From contig NZ_KB910518.1 in NCBI RefSeq assembly GCF_000374185.1, forward strand, positions 408,667-472,666: DNA of 64,000 nucleotides, in the 5' to 3' direction. Both the position numbers and the translations under genes were made by a program. The stretch is from Paenibacillus sp. HW567 (GTDB lineage: Bacteria > Bacillota > Bacilli > Paenibacillales > Paenibacillaceae). The notes under the pieces were generated by a model. That model searched no databases. It worked only from the letters and a program-made list of their open reading frames with translations, and was not told the DNA's origin. This document shows, piece after piece, positions 1 to 7,409 of this stretch. Position 1 is the stretch's first letter. Each line of letters starts with the position of its first letter.

Positions 1-125
1 GTCGATTTGCCCGCTCCATTTGGCCCCAGCAACCCAATAATGCCGGAATTCAGCTCCAGACTGATATCTTTGATTCCCCAGAAATCTTTATTATATCTTT
101 TTCCTACCTTTTCAATTGTAAGCAC
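1..125 (-). CDS. ABC transporter ATP-binding protein, N-terminal fragment
   Basis: The first about 41 codons of an ABC ATPase are present; the rest lies beyond the left edge. The start is GTG (125-123) behind a GGAGAGGAG ribosome binding site. The translation begins VLTIEKVGKRY and reaches a Walker A motif, GPNGAGKS, after about 40 residues, which is the normal spacing for this fold. It follows the PadR-DUF1700-DUF4097 genes on the same strand with a 29-bp gap, so it is probably the last or next gene of that operon and would power a transporter regulated by PadR. The substrate cannot be told from this fragment. Confidence 0.85.
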   Translation of the reverse strand, partial: MLTIEKVGKRYNKDFWGIKDISLELNSGIIGLLGPNGAGKS

Positions 126-154
126 AATAATCTCTCCTCTCCAAGGTCTGCCGT

Positions 155-985
155 TTACCGCTTTCCAAGCGTTAAATTGCCTGAACCGGTTTTGATGTCC
201 ACTGGTACGCTCCCATCGCCAAAGACTATGCTTTGCTCCTCGTCGGCAGCAGGCTGCTTAGTCCCATCCCATTGGTTACGAAGTTCACCCGAACCGTGGC
301 TGAATTTGATTGTTGCGGAAGAAGGCCGTTCAGTTGTATAGAGGGTGACCTCGCCACTGCCGGTTGTGATTTTCATCGGGTGCGTGATGTCCGCCATGTC
401 CGCCTCAATTTCGGCCGTATCCGCCTCCAGTTCAAGCTCAGCTTCCACATCCTTCATGTTGATATTACCGCTGCCCGTCTTCAGCTTCAGCTTCTGTGCT
501 GTCAGCCTATCAAGTGTGACTTTACCTGAATCAGCTTCAATGCGAATGGTATTGGCAGCCAATTCGGCCATATTCAGGTCGCCGCTTCCGGTATTAAGAA
601 CTACAGAATCATATTGCTGCTCGGGCAGCTCCACTCTGATCTGTACATCAAAAATACTGATGCCGACAGTCGAACCTTTAGTGTCAACGCTGATCTTGAC
701 CGTATCGTTTTCCCGAACAATGTTCAGTTTGGTTAGCTCCACAAATTTCTTGCTTACCTTGCCAGTAAGCGCAGCCTTAATCTCGTTTGTTGACCCTTTC
801 ACAGTTGTTATATTCATACCGTTTAATGAAAAAACGACATCCTTCACACCCTCAGCATCAATCGCCTGATTTTGGTTGATCTCCACACTCCTAAAACTGA
901 AGCCGCCCTCATTCCACATCGTCGCGACCACGCCGATCAATCCGACCACAAGTAGAATGGCTGCTGTAATCATCCATTTTTTCAT
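155..985 (-). CDS. DUF4097 family beta-repeat protein, membrane anchored
   Basis: A 276-residue protein with one N-terminal membrane segment (about residues 5-23) followed by an extracytoplasmic region rich in repeated beta-strand motifs of the type 'TGSGDLNM', 'TGSGNINM', 'TGSGEVTL', 'TGSGNLTL'. This recurring T-G-S-G pattern is typical of the DUF4097 beta-helix family. These proteins commonly sit next to PadR and DUF1700 genes and are thought to take part in envelope stress sensing, but no biochemical function is established. Its ATG overlaps the stop of the DUF1700 gene (ATGA), so the two are translationally coupled. Family assignment is firm; role is inference. Confidence 0.85.
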   Translation of the reverse strand: MKKWMITAAILLVVGLIGVVATMWNEGGFSFRSVEINQNQAIDAEGVKDVVFSLNGMNITTVKGSTNEIKAALTGKVSKKFVELTKLNIVRENDTVKISVDTKGSTVGISIFDVQIRVELPEQQYDSVVLNTGSGDLNMAELAANTIRIEADSGKVTLDRLTAQKLKLKTGSGNINMKDVEAELELEADTAEIEADMADITHPMKITTGSGEVTLYTTERPSSATIKFSHGSGELRNQWDGTKQPAADEEQSIVFGDGSVPVDIKTGSGNLTLGKR

Positions 986-1539
986 GTTCGTTTCCCCTTC
1001 ATCACCCTGGAATTAAATTTTAAATATTGCAAAGTCATTCTTGAAACTGCCTGGGTCAGCCAGCGTGAGAACGCCCCGAGCAGCATTCCCAGGCCTAGCA
1101 GCAATATAGCAACAAAAATTCCCTGGATTAGGGTAAAGGCACCTCCGATGATTCCTTCGTAAATCGCAGTAAGCGCGGCTATCCCGCTCATGACGGACGA
1201 AGCCCAGCACATCAGTAGTACACCTAGAAGCATGATATAGGGCCCCAACACAAAAACAAGATTGAAAAAGCCCAGCCCCACCGTAGCAAACACTGCCCGT
1301 GACACAGGAGCAAAACGTCCGTTGCTGCTTTCCGCCTCATTTACCCGGTAGACTAGCAGCATTTCTTTGGCGAGCTGGCGCGGATCGCCAAGCTCCTCTG
1401 CAATTTGCTCCTCTGCAAGTCCGTCTCCGGCCGCCTGCCGAAAGTGCTCTTCATAATCAAGTATCCATTCGCTGCGCAGCGGCTCGGGAATCGGATTCAT
1501 GAGCTCCCGGAGTTGTTTCAGAAATTGCTCCTGTGTCAT
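982..1539 (-). CDS. DUF1700 (HAAS-type) membrane protein
   Basis: 185 residues from the ATG at 1539, which overlaps the PadR stop codon (ATGA) and has a GGAAGG ribosome binding site inside the PadR gene; a longer frame upstream exists but lacks that support. The N-terminal 75 residues (TQEQFLKQLRELM... EEQIAEELGDPRQLAKEM) match the helical HAAS domain found in DUF1700 proteins, followed by about three to four hydrophobic segments and a basic C-terminal end. Such proteins are regularly co-transcribed with a PadR repressor and a DUF4097 protein, as here. They are thought to act as membrane signalling partners; the precise role is unknown. Confidence 0.85.
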   Translation of the reverse strand: MTQEQFLKQLRELMNPIPEPLRSEWILDYEEHFRQAAGDGLAEEQIAEELGDPRQLAKEMLLVYRVNEAESSNGRFAPVSRAVFATVGLGFFNLVFVLGPYIMLLGVLLMCWASSVMSGIAALTAIYEGIIGGAFTLIQGIFVAILLLGLGMLLGAFSRWLTQAVSRMTLQYLKFNSRVMKGKRT

Positions 1540-1856
1540 CGCTCGACACCTTCCTTTATTAATTGATCTACGGATACGGTGAAGGATCGCCATTCGCTGA
1601 TCAGCGCATCCAGATGATTCTGTCCAAGCGCTGTAAGCTTGTAATATTTGCGGGGAGGTCCTTCGCGCGACTCCCGCAGATAGGTGGAGAAATACCCCTC
1701 CAGCGTCAGTCTGTTCAGCAGCGGATACACACTGCCCACCGCCACCTCAAATTTCGAAGAAATCGCCACGGCGAGCTCGTAGCCATAACGGTCTTCACGT
1801 GCGGTCAATGCCAGCACACACAGATCAAGAACACCTTTTTTGAACTGTATATTCAT
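1536..1856 (-). CDS. PadR family transcriptional regulator
   Basis: 106 residues with the winged-helix core of PadR proteins: an N-terminal 'GVLDLCVLALTAREDRYGYE' stretch, the recognition region 'EVAVGSVYPLLNRLTLEGY' and the wing 'REGPPRKYYKLTALG'. It lacks the long C-terminal coiled coil of PadR-s1, so it belongs to the short subfamily (about 100-110 residues). It heads an operon with DUF1700, DUF4097 and an ABC ATPase and probably autorepresses it. The start ATG is preceded by AGGAGG. Two direct repeats lie just upstream and could be its operator. Confidence 0.9.
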   Translation of the reverse strand: MNIQFKKGVLDLCVLALTAREDRYGYELAVAISSKFEVAVGSVYPLLNRLTLEGYFSTYLRESREGPPRKYYKLTALGQNHLDALISEWRSFTVSVDQLIKEGVER

Positions 1857-1884
1857 TTAGCGGTCCTCCTATGCAGCAATGTTC

Positions 1885-1957
1885 ACTATTCAATATTATA
1901 GAATACTGAATCAAAAAAAATAACTTCCTGCTATAAGATAACATTTACTATTCAATA
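1885..1957 (-). promoter_or_regulatory. Promoter/possible PadR operator region
   Basis: Upstream of the PadR gene, the minus strand carries a good -10 hexamer TATAAT (1900-1895) without a strong -35. The 11-mer ACTATTCAATA occurs twice in direct orientation on the plus strand (1885-1895 and 1947-1957), the first copy overlapping the -10. Repeats overlapping the promoter of a PadR autoregulated operon fit an operator, but this is inferred from position only. The rest of the gap to about 2165 shows no gene. Confidence 0.4.
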
Positions 1958-2167
1958 ATGCAATATAGTGCTCTACGATACATTGCTGATAACCACATTC
2001 CCGGCGCTTGCCTTGACAGCCGGATTATCAGTAAACTAGTTCACGATGTCATTCAAAAAAGAAGGTCGTGTACTAGACCTCCTTTAACGATAAGCCAACC
2101 ACCTTATCCGGTCCACCCTATCTTTTTCTGCCCTTCTCCCTTGCATTGAACTTAAATCCACCCGTAA

Positions 2168-2330
2168 GGGAGGTGGGAGTGGCGGAGGGGAAGTTTGGAA
2201 CTGTAGGAGCGTAGCGTCCGCCTTTATGTTTGGATTTCTACCGCTAGCAGCGGTCTATAATCAGAGAAATCCAAACATAACAGCGGCCGAAAGTCCAAAC
2301 ATTCCCCGCAGCCACGCCCAGCCGCCTCCC
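2168..2330 (+). repeat. Long nested stem-loop repeat, family A copy 1
   Basis: An imperfect palindrome of about 163 bp. Outer arms: GGGAGG at 2168 with CCTCCC ending at 2330, then GGGGAA plus GTTTGGA (2187-2199) with TCCAAAC plus TTCCCC (2294-2307). A middle stem of 15 perfect pairs, TATGTTTGGATTTCT (2225-2239) with its complement at 2265-2279, carries an apical hairpin ACCGCT-AGC-AGCGGT (2240-2254). Between outer and middle stems lies the conserved strand GGAGCGTAGCGTCCGCC (2206-2222). Related copies occur at 6117, 16891 (minus) and 25196. It lies about 170 bp upstream of the pectin operon. Confidence 0.8.
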
Positions 2331-2375
2331 AAACGCGCGCCAGATTTCCGTTCAATGCTCCCCCATTATCACGAT

Positions 2376-2426
2376 AATCATTTCCCCAGAACCCCCACTC
2401 CACCCCCGCTGTATGAGGAAATGATT
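2376..2426. repeat. Inverted repeat upstream of the binding-protein gene
   Basis: A perfect 10-bp inverted repeat, AATCATTTCC (2376-2385) with GGAAATGATT (2417-2426), separated by a C-rich 31-bp loop. It lies in the leader of the pectin transport operon. It could be an RNA hairpin or a regulator site; no T-tract follows, so it is not a normal terminator. Confidence 0.4.
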
Positions 2427-2460
2427 GTATTCGTACCCTTGCGGACGCTGTAATGTGGGG

Positions 2461-2478
2461 CTTGTAACCAATTACAAG
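2461..2478. promoter_or_regulatory. 7-4-7 palindrome next to the ribosome binding site
   Basis: CTTGTAA-CCAA-TTACAAG is a perfect 7-bp inverted repeat ending only six bases before the ribosome binding site of the binding-protein gene at 2500. It may be an operator for a local sugar regulator or a hairpin affecting translation. No regulator gene for the pectin operon is inside the window. Confidence 0.35.
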
Positions 2479-2499
2479 TTAAACGGAGGTCAAATTGGC

Positions 2500-4053
2500 A
2501 TGAACAAAAAATCCTTCACCCTGCTCCTGTCCGCATTGTTAACGTTCAGTATGTTGACAGCGTGTTCAGGCGGCAACAACAAGAATAATGAAGCTTCTCC
2601 GAGCAATGCGGGAACAACGGGCGGAACAGATACGGCGACCACTGCGCCCGAGCAGGACAAACCGACAGAGATCATGATTATGCTTCCGCTGAACACAACA
2701 GAGACTCCGCCGGATACGATTAAGACGGAAGTGGAAAAGTTAACGAATACGAAGCTCACCTATCAGTTCTACCCGGCAGATACGTATGAGGAGAAGCTGA
2801 ACTCCTCGTTCGCCACCGGCTCCCTGCCGCAGGTTACTTATTTGAAGAATCAGACGACCTTCCTGCAGATGAAGGAGTCGATCAAGGACGGACAGTTCTG
2901 GGAGATCGGGCCGCTCTTAAGCGAGTTCCCGAATCTCAACAAGCTGAAGCCGGAAATCCTGAACAACACCAAGGTGGACGGCAAGCTCTACACCCTGTAC
3001 ATCGGCCGTCCGCTGGCGCGCCAGGGGATGATTTACCGCAAGGACTGGGCAGATAAGCTGGGCCTCAAGCCGCCGGCAACGGTGGATGAGCTGTTCGCTA
3101 TGGCGAAAGCGTTCACAGAGCAGGACCCGGACGGCAATGGCAAAAAAGATACCACAGGCATTGTGGACCGCAATGAGCTGGTGTATGGCGCATTCAAAAC
3201 CGTATCCTCCTGGTTCGGCACACCGAATAGCTGGGGAGAGAAGGATGGCCAGCTCGCGCCGGAGTTCACGTTTTCGCAGTATTTTGACACCATGGATTTC
3301 TTCAAAAAAGCCCGCGATGCCGGCTACATGAACCAGGACTTCGCAGCGACCAGTAAAACGGATGCCGTCAACATGTTCGTCAGCGGCAAAGCAGGGATGT
3401 ACATCGGCGGCTCTATGCAGGATATTGATACCCTCAACAAGGATTTGATCAAAAACTTCCCGAATGCCGTGCTGGATACGCACAGTATGGTTGCCGGGCC
3501 GGATGGAAAATTTGCGCAGTGGATGATTCCGGGCTATAACAATGTCGTCTTGTTCCCGAAATCGGCCGTCAAGGATGAAGCCGAGCTGAAGCAGATTCTT
3601 GCCTTTTTCGATAAAATGATGACTCCCGAGGTGGCTAATCTGATGTACTGGGGTATTGAAGGCAAGCACTACACGGTCGTAGACGGCAGAGCCAAACCTT
3701 CGGATGACAAGGAGCTGATTGAACGCGAGGTTAAGGGCTTCAAGGACAGTGTGATCGGTGAAGCGGAAACCAACGGCATGTACCAAAGCTTAAACGTCCT
3801 GCCGGGCAGAATCCATGCCGAAGAATTGCTGCTGGAGAATGTCAAGGTGGGTGTAGCTGATCCTACGGCGGCGCTGGATTCCGCTACGTATACTTCCAAG
3901 GGCGTAGAGCTTCAGCAGATTATTTCGGATGCTACTTATAAATATATCTACGGGCAAATCGACAAAGCCGGATTCGAAAAAGAAGTGCAGGCCTGGAAAG
4001 ACCGCGGCGGTGCCAAGATCATTGAAGAGTACAATGCCGTGTACAAGAAATAG
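2500..4053 (+). CDS. Extracellular sugar-binding lipoprotein of the pectin ABC transporter
   Basis: 517 residues from the ATG at 2500, which has GGAGGT nine bases upstream; an in-frame extension further upstream has no such signal. The N-terminus has a lysine-rich start, a hydrophobic stretch and a lipobox ending at LTAC, then a Ser/Thr/Asn-rich linker, so the mature protein is a lipoprotein on the outer face of the membrane. The body matches family 1 extracellular solute-binding proteins of the LipO/YtcQ type (about 500-550 residues), which feed oligosaccharides to CUT1 transporters. It is followed by two permeases and two pectin-degrading enzymes, pointing to rhamnogalacturonan or galacturonan oligomers as substrate. 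No ATPase is encoded nearby; a shared MsmX-like ATPase is likely. Confidence 0.9.
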   Translation: MNKKSFTLLLSALLTFSMLTACSGGNNKNNEASPSNAGTTGGTDTATTAPEQDKPTEIMIMLPLNTTETPPDTIKTEVEKLTNTKLTYQFYPADTYEEKLNSSFATGSLPQVTYLKNQTTFLQMKESIKDGQFWEIGPLLSEFPNLNKLKPEILNNTKVDGKLYTLYIGRPLARQGMIYRKDWADKLGLKPPATVDELFAMAKAFTEQDPDGNGKKDTTGIVDRNELVYGAFKTVSSWFGTPNSWGEKDGQLAPEFTFSQYFDTMDFFKKARDAGYMNQDFAATSKTDAVNMFVSGKAGMYIGGSMQDIDTLNKDLIKNFPNAVLDTHSMVAGPDGKFAQWMIPGYNNVVLFPKSAVKDEAELKQILAFFDKMMTPEVANLMYWGIEGKHYTVVDGRAKPSDDKELIEREVKGFKDSVIGEAETNGMYQSLNVLPGRIHAEELLLENVKVGVADPTAALDSATYTSKGVELQQIISDATYKYIYGQIDKAGFEKEVQAWKDRGGAKIIEEYNAVYKK

Positions 4054-4187
4054 ACAGCCAGCATTGAGTGACTGAGTACAGCCAAGAGCTGAAAAGACTG
4101 CTAACAACGTATATTCAGCGGTCTTTTCAGATTCTTGCGGCGCGCCCGCAGTCAGGTATTCACTATGAAGGAGAAAGGAAGAGTATT

Positions 4188-5156
4188 ATGCAGGAAGTCG
4201 CCGCTCAGCCAGGTGTCGCTCCCGAGCCGAAGCCGAAGAGCTATAAGAGCAGCAGTGAGCTTAAAAAACGACTGTGGAGAAACAAATTGCTCTACGTCAT
4301 GCTGTTACCGGGTGTGCTGTATTTTGTGATTTTCAAATATTTGCCGATGTATGGATTAATTATCTCCTTTCAGGATTACAAGCCTTATCAGGGGATAACG
4401 GGCAGTGATTGGGTAGGGCTGAAGCATTTCCAGCGGCTGTTTACCGAGCCGGATTTCCTCAATATTTTGGGGAACACCCTGATTCTGTTCGGAATGAACA
4501 TTCTGTTTTATTTTCCGATTCCGATTATTCTGGCTTTGATGCTGAATGAGCTGAGAGGCACTTTTTTCAAAAGAACCTTTCAAACGCTCATCTATTTGCC
4601 CCATTTCATGTCCTGGGTTATTGTCGTTTCGATTTCCTTTGTTATGGTTACGATGGACGGCGGGATCATTAACGAGCTGCTGGCCTATTTCGGTTTTGAA
4701 AAGATCAATTTTCTGCTGAATCCAAGCTGGTTCAGGCCGATGTACATCCTTCAGGTCATTTGGCGGGAAGCGGGCTGGGGAACGATTATTTATCTCGCTT
4801 CAATTGCAGCCATCGACCCCGGACTCTATGAAGCAGCACGCATGGACGGCGCCGGACGGCTCAGACAAATCTGGCATATCACGCTCCCGGCGATCCGCGG
4901 CGTCATTATTACCCTGCTTATTCTGAAAATTGGTTCCGTGCTGGATCTTGGATTTGAACATGTGTACCTGATGCTTAACTCCATGAATCGCGAGGTTGCG
5001 GAAATTATTGATACGTATGTATACACGGCTGGTTTGAGACAGGGTCAGTTCAGCTATAGTACGGCTATCGGATTCTTTAAATCGGTGATTGGATTGATTA
5101 TGGTGATGTCGGTCAACAAATTGTCCAAGAAAATGGGCGAAGAAGGCGTTTATTGA
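4188..5156 (+). CDS. Sugar ABC transporter permease (LplB/YteP type)
   Basis: 322 residues from ATG 4188, preceded by a GAAGGAGAAAGGA ribosome binding region; the frame is open further upstream but that stretch is unlike the family. Six hydrophobic segments are visible, beginning with 'LLYVMLLPGVLYFVIFKYL' (about residues 32-50). The EAA loop of binding-protein-dependent permeases is present as 'YEAARMDGAGRLRQIWHITLP', which contacts the ATPase. Proteins of this type (about 300-320 residues) form heterodimers with a second permease, here the next gene. Second gene of the pectin operon. Confidence 0.92.
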   Translation: MQEVAAQPGVAPEPKPKSYKSSSELKKRLWRNKLLYVMLLPGVLYFVIFKYLPMYGLIISFQDYKPYQGITGSDWVGLKHFQRLFTEPDFLNILGNTLILFGMNILFYFPIPIILALMLNELRGTFFKRTFQTLIYLPHFMSWVIVVSISFVMVTMDGGIINELLAYFGFEKINFLLNPSWFRPMYILQVIWREAGWGTIIYLASIAAIDPGLYEAARMDGAGRLRQIWHITLPAIRGVIITLLILKIGSVLDLGFEHVYLMLNSMNREVAEIIDTYVYTAGLRQGQFSYSTAIGFFKSVIGLIMVMSVNKLSKKMGEEGVY

Positions 5157-5177
5157 GAACCTGCGGGAGGAATTGAA

Positions 5178-6053
5178 ATGGTAGAAGATCGCACCATAGG
5201 CGGGAGAATCTTTTCCGCTGTGAATTTTATACTGCTTGCCCTGATTACACTCATTACCGTGCTGCCGTTTGTCCATGTGGTTGCCGGCTCGTTCACTACC
5301 AGTGCAGAGATTGCGGCCAACAAATTTGTGCTGATTCCCAAGGTATGGAGCTTTGAGGCGTACAAGTTTATTTTCTCGACCAATACGATATTTAAAGCTA
5401 TGGGTGTATCCATTGGCATTACGCTTGTTGGCACATTGTTCAGTATGCTGATTACCTCTCTGATGGCTTACGGCCTTTCCAGAAGGGACCTGGACGGGCG
5501 CAACGTGGTCAATTTTCTCGTCGTATTCACCATGCTGTTCCACGGCGGGATGATTCCCACATTTCTCGTGGTGAAGGAGCTGGGGCTGATCGACACGTAT
5601 TCGGCACTCATTCTGCCGTCGGCCATCAGCGCGTTCAATATGATTATTCTCAAAAACTTTTTTCAGAATATCCCCGAAGGTCTGGAGGAATCGGCCAAAA
5701 TCGACGGCTGCAATGACTTCGGCATCCTGTTCCGTATCGTGCTGCCCTTGTCCTTGCCCGCGATTGCGACCATCTCGCTGTTCTATGCGGTTACCTACTG
5801 GAACACTTATATGAGTGCGATTCTGTATCTGGATGACAGTGCCAAATGGCCGATCCAAGTGCTGCTGCGGCAAATTGTCGTGCTCGCCAGCGGCATGGAT
5901 TACAGCTCCTCGCTGGATGCGACCAATCCTCCGCCGGACCAGACGATTAAGATGGCGGTTATCGTGGTGGCTACGCTGCCGATTCTGATGGTCTATCCGT
6001 TCCTGCAGAAGCATTTCGCCAAGGGTGCGATGCTGGGGTCGATGAAGGGTTGA
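5178..6053 (+). CDS. Carbohydrate ABC transporter permease (LplC/YtcP type)
   Basis: 291 residues, start ATG 5178 behind GGGAGG, 21 bp after the previous permease. It has the expected six membrane segments and an EAA loop, 'EESAKIDGCNDFGILFRIV', characteristic of CUT1-type inner-membrane permeases. The C-terminus ends with 'KHFAKGAMLGSMKG', the usual ending of LplC/YtcP proteins. It partners with the permease encoded immediately upstream to move pectin-derived oligosaccharides captured by the lipoprotein at 2500. Confidence 0.93.
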   Translation: MVEDRTIGGRIFSAVNFILLALITLITVLPFVHVVAGSFTTSAEIAANKFVLIPKVWSFEAYKFIFSTNTIFKAMGVSIGITLVGTLFSMLITSLMAYGLSRRDLDGRNVVNFLVVFTMLFHGGMIPTFLVVKELGLIDTYSALILPSAISAFNMIILKNFFQNIPEGLEESAKIDGCNDFGILFRIVLPLSLPAIATISLFYAVTYWNTYMSAILYLDDSAKWPIQVLLRQIVVLASGMDYSSSLDATNPPPDQTIKMAVIVVATLPILMVYPFLQKHFAKGAMLGSMKG

Positions 6054-6116
6054 AGGAAAGAAAGAGGATTTATCTATATAAGATGAATTTGGAAAATGAA
6101 TAAAAAGGTAGAAGTA

Positions 6117-6176
6117 CGGAGGGGAAGTTTGGAACTGTAGGAGCGTTAGTGGCCGGAAGTCCAAACATTCCCTGCA
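6117..6176 (+). repeat. Stem-loop repeat, family A short copy
   Basis: The outer arms of the family A element without the middle stem: GGGGAA-GTTTGGAACT (6121-6136) pairs with AGTCCAAAC-ATTCCC (6158-6172), enclosing a 21-base loop that keeps the GGAGCG core. It sits between the second permease and the GH105 gene, inside the operon, so it would be transcribed and could act as an intercistronic stabilising or attenuating hairpin. Confidence 0.75.
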
Positions 6177-6239
6177 GTTATGACCAGACCAAATATGACA
6201 AATCTAAAGTTCAACTTATAGAGTGGAAGGGGTATGGAG

Positions 6240-7331
6240 ATGATAGGCAGTCTGTCGGCAACACCTGTGGAATGGGCCAAAAAAGCCTGTGATTCATTAA
6301 TGGAAACTTATGCAGCGGGCGAGCTGCCGCCGGCCCACCGCTGGCATTATCATCAAGGCGTGTTCCTGTGCGGGATGGAGCTATTGTGGGAGGCGGTCCA
6401 GGAGGACCGGTATATTGAATATATTCAGCAGTATGTTGATGATCTGGTGGATGAGCAGGGCAATTTGTATTTTGCCCGGGATGAACTGGATGCCGTTCAG
6501 GCCGGACTGCTGCTGTTCGCGCTGCATAAGCGGACCGGCGAGATGAAATACCGGACCGCTGCGGAGAAGCTGCGCCATCTTCTGCTGACGCTGAACAAGA
6601 CCTCGGAAGGCGGATACTGGCACAAGGATAAATACGCGAATCAAATGTGGCTGGATGGGCTGTACATGGCCGGTGTATTCTCGCTGAAATATGCCAACGC
6701 TTATGGCGAGCCGGGTCTGCGGGAAACGGTGCTGCACCAGGAGCGCCTGATGCGTAAGCACATGAAGGATGAGGCAACCGGCCTTTTGTATCACGCCTGG
6801 GATGAGAGCAAGCGGATGCCTTGGGCCGATCCTCAGACCGGCTGCTCGCCGGAGTTCTGGAGCCGTTCGCTTGGCTGGTACGGCCTGGCCGTCTCGCAGT
6901 TTCTGGACCTGCTCCCGGCAGAGGAGCCGGGCAGGGCAGAGCTTGCCGCCGAGCTGGGCGGCTTCGTGGAGGCGCTGATCCGCTATCAGGACGGAGAGAG
7001 CGGGCTGTGGTATCAGGTGGTCGATAAAGGCGACCGCCCGGATAACTGGCTGGAGACCTCCGGCTCCTGCCTGTTCGTCTATGCGATTGCCAGAGCTGTG
7101 AAGCTGGGCATCGCCCCGCCTGGAGCGGCCGCCGCCGCCCGCAAAGGCTATGAGGGCTTGATCCGGGTGCTGCAGCAGGATGAAGAGGGCAATCTCATTC
7201 TGCCCGGCATCTGCATCGGCACCCCGGCGGGCGACTACGAGAGTTACGTCACCCGCCCGAAGGTCAGCAATGACCTGCACGGCGTCGGTGCACTGGTCAT
7301 GGCCTGCGTGGAGATACAGGGCTTGTATTAG
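6240..7331 (+). CDS. GH105 unsaturated rhamnogalacturonyl hydrolase (YteR-like)
   Basis: 363 residues from the ATG at 6240 (GGAAGGGG seven bases upstream); an ATG two codons earlier is too close to that site. The protein matches the (alpha/alpha)6-barrel family GH88/105: 'WHYHQGVFLCGMELL' near residue 40, 'MWLDGLYMAGVFS' near 140 carrying the usual catalytic-region aspartate, and 'PEFWSRSLGWYGLAV' near 205. No signal peptide is seen, consistent with a cytoplasmic enzyme that removes unsaturated uronic acid from imported rhamnogalacturonan disaccharides. Its place behind sugar permeases and before a GH28 gene supports this role. Confidence 0.9.
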   Translation: MIGSLSATPVEWAKKACDSLMETYAAGELPPAHRWHYHQGVFLCGMELLWEAVQEDRYIEYIQQYVDDLVDEQGNLYFARDELDAVQAGLLLFALHKRTGEMKYRTAAEKLRHLLLTLNKTSEGGYWHKDKYANQMWLDGLYMAGVFSLKYANAYGEPGLRETVLHQERLMRKHMKDEATGLLYHAWDESKRMPWADPQTGCSPEFWSRSLGWYGLAVSQFLDLLPAEEPGRAELAAELGGFVEALIRYQDGESGLWYQVVDKGDRPDNWLETSGSCLFVYAIARAVKLGIAPPGAAAAARKGYEGLIRVLQQDEEGNLILPGICIGTPAGDYESYVTRPKVSNDLHGVGALVMACVEIQGLY

Positions 7332-7409
7332 GCGGCGCCGTTGGAACGCCCCCGGCGGGAACCGGGTGGAACAACGGCAGAAATGCCGTTATCCCCAAGA
7401 AAGGAGAAT

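Noticed and set aside
2917..3786. Minus-strand frame of 289 codons within the binding-protein gene
   Set aside because: Chance frame opposite a clear lipoprotein gene; no domain or start signal.
4800..6164. Long open frame (454 codons) on the minus strand across both sugar permeases
   Set aside because: It lies antisense to two well-supported permease genes, has no family resemblance, is rich in His/Arg/Gln/Asn as expected for a reverse-frame artefact, and has no ribosome binding site.
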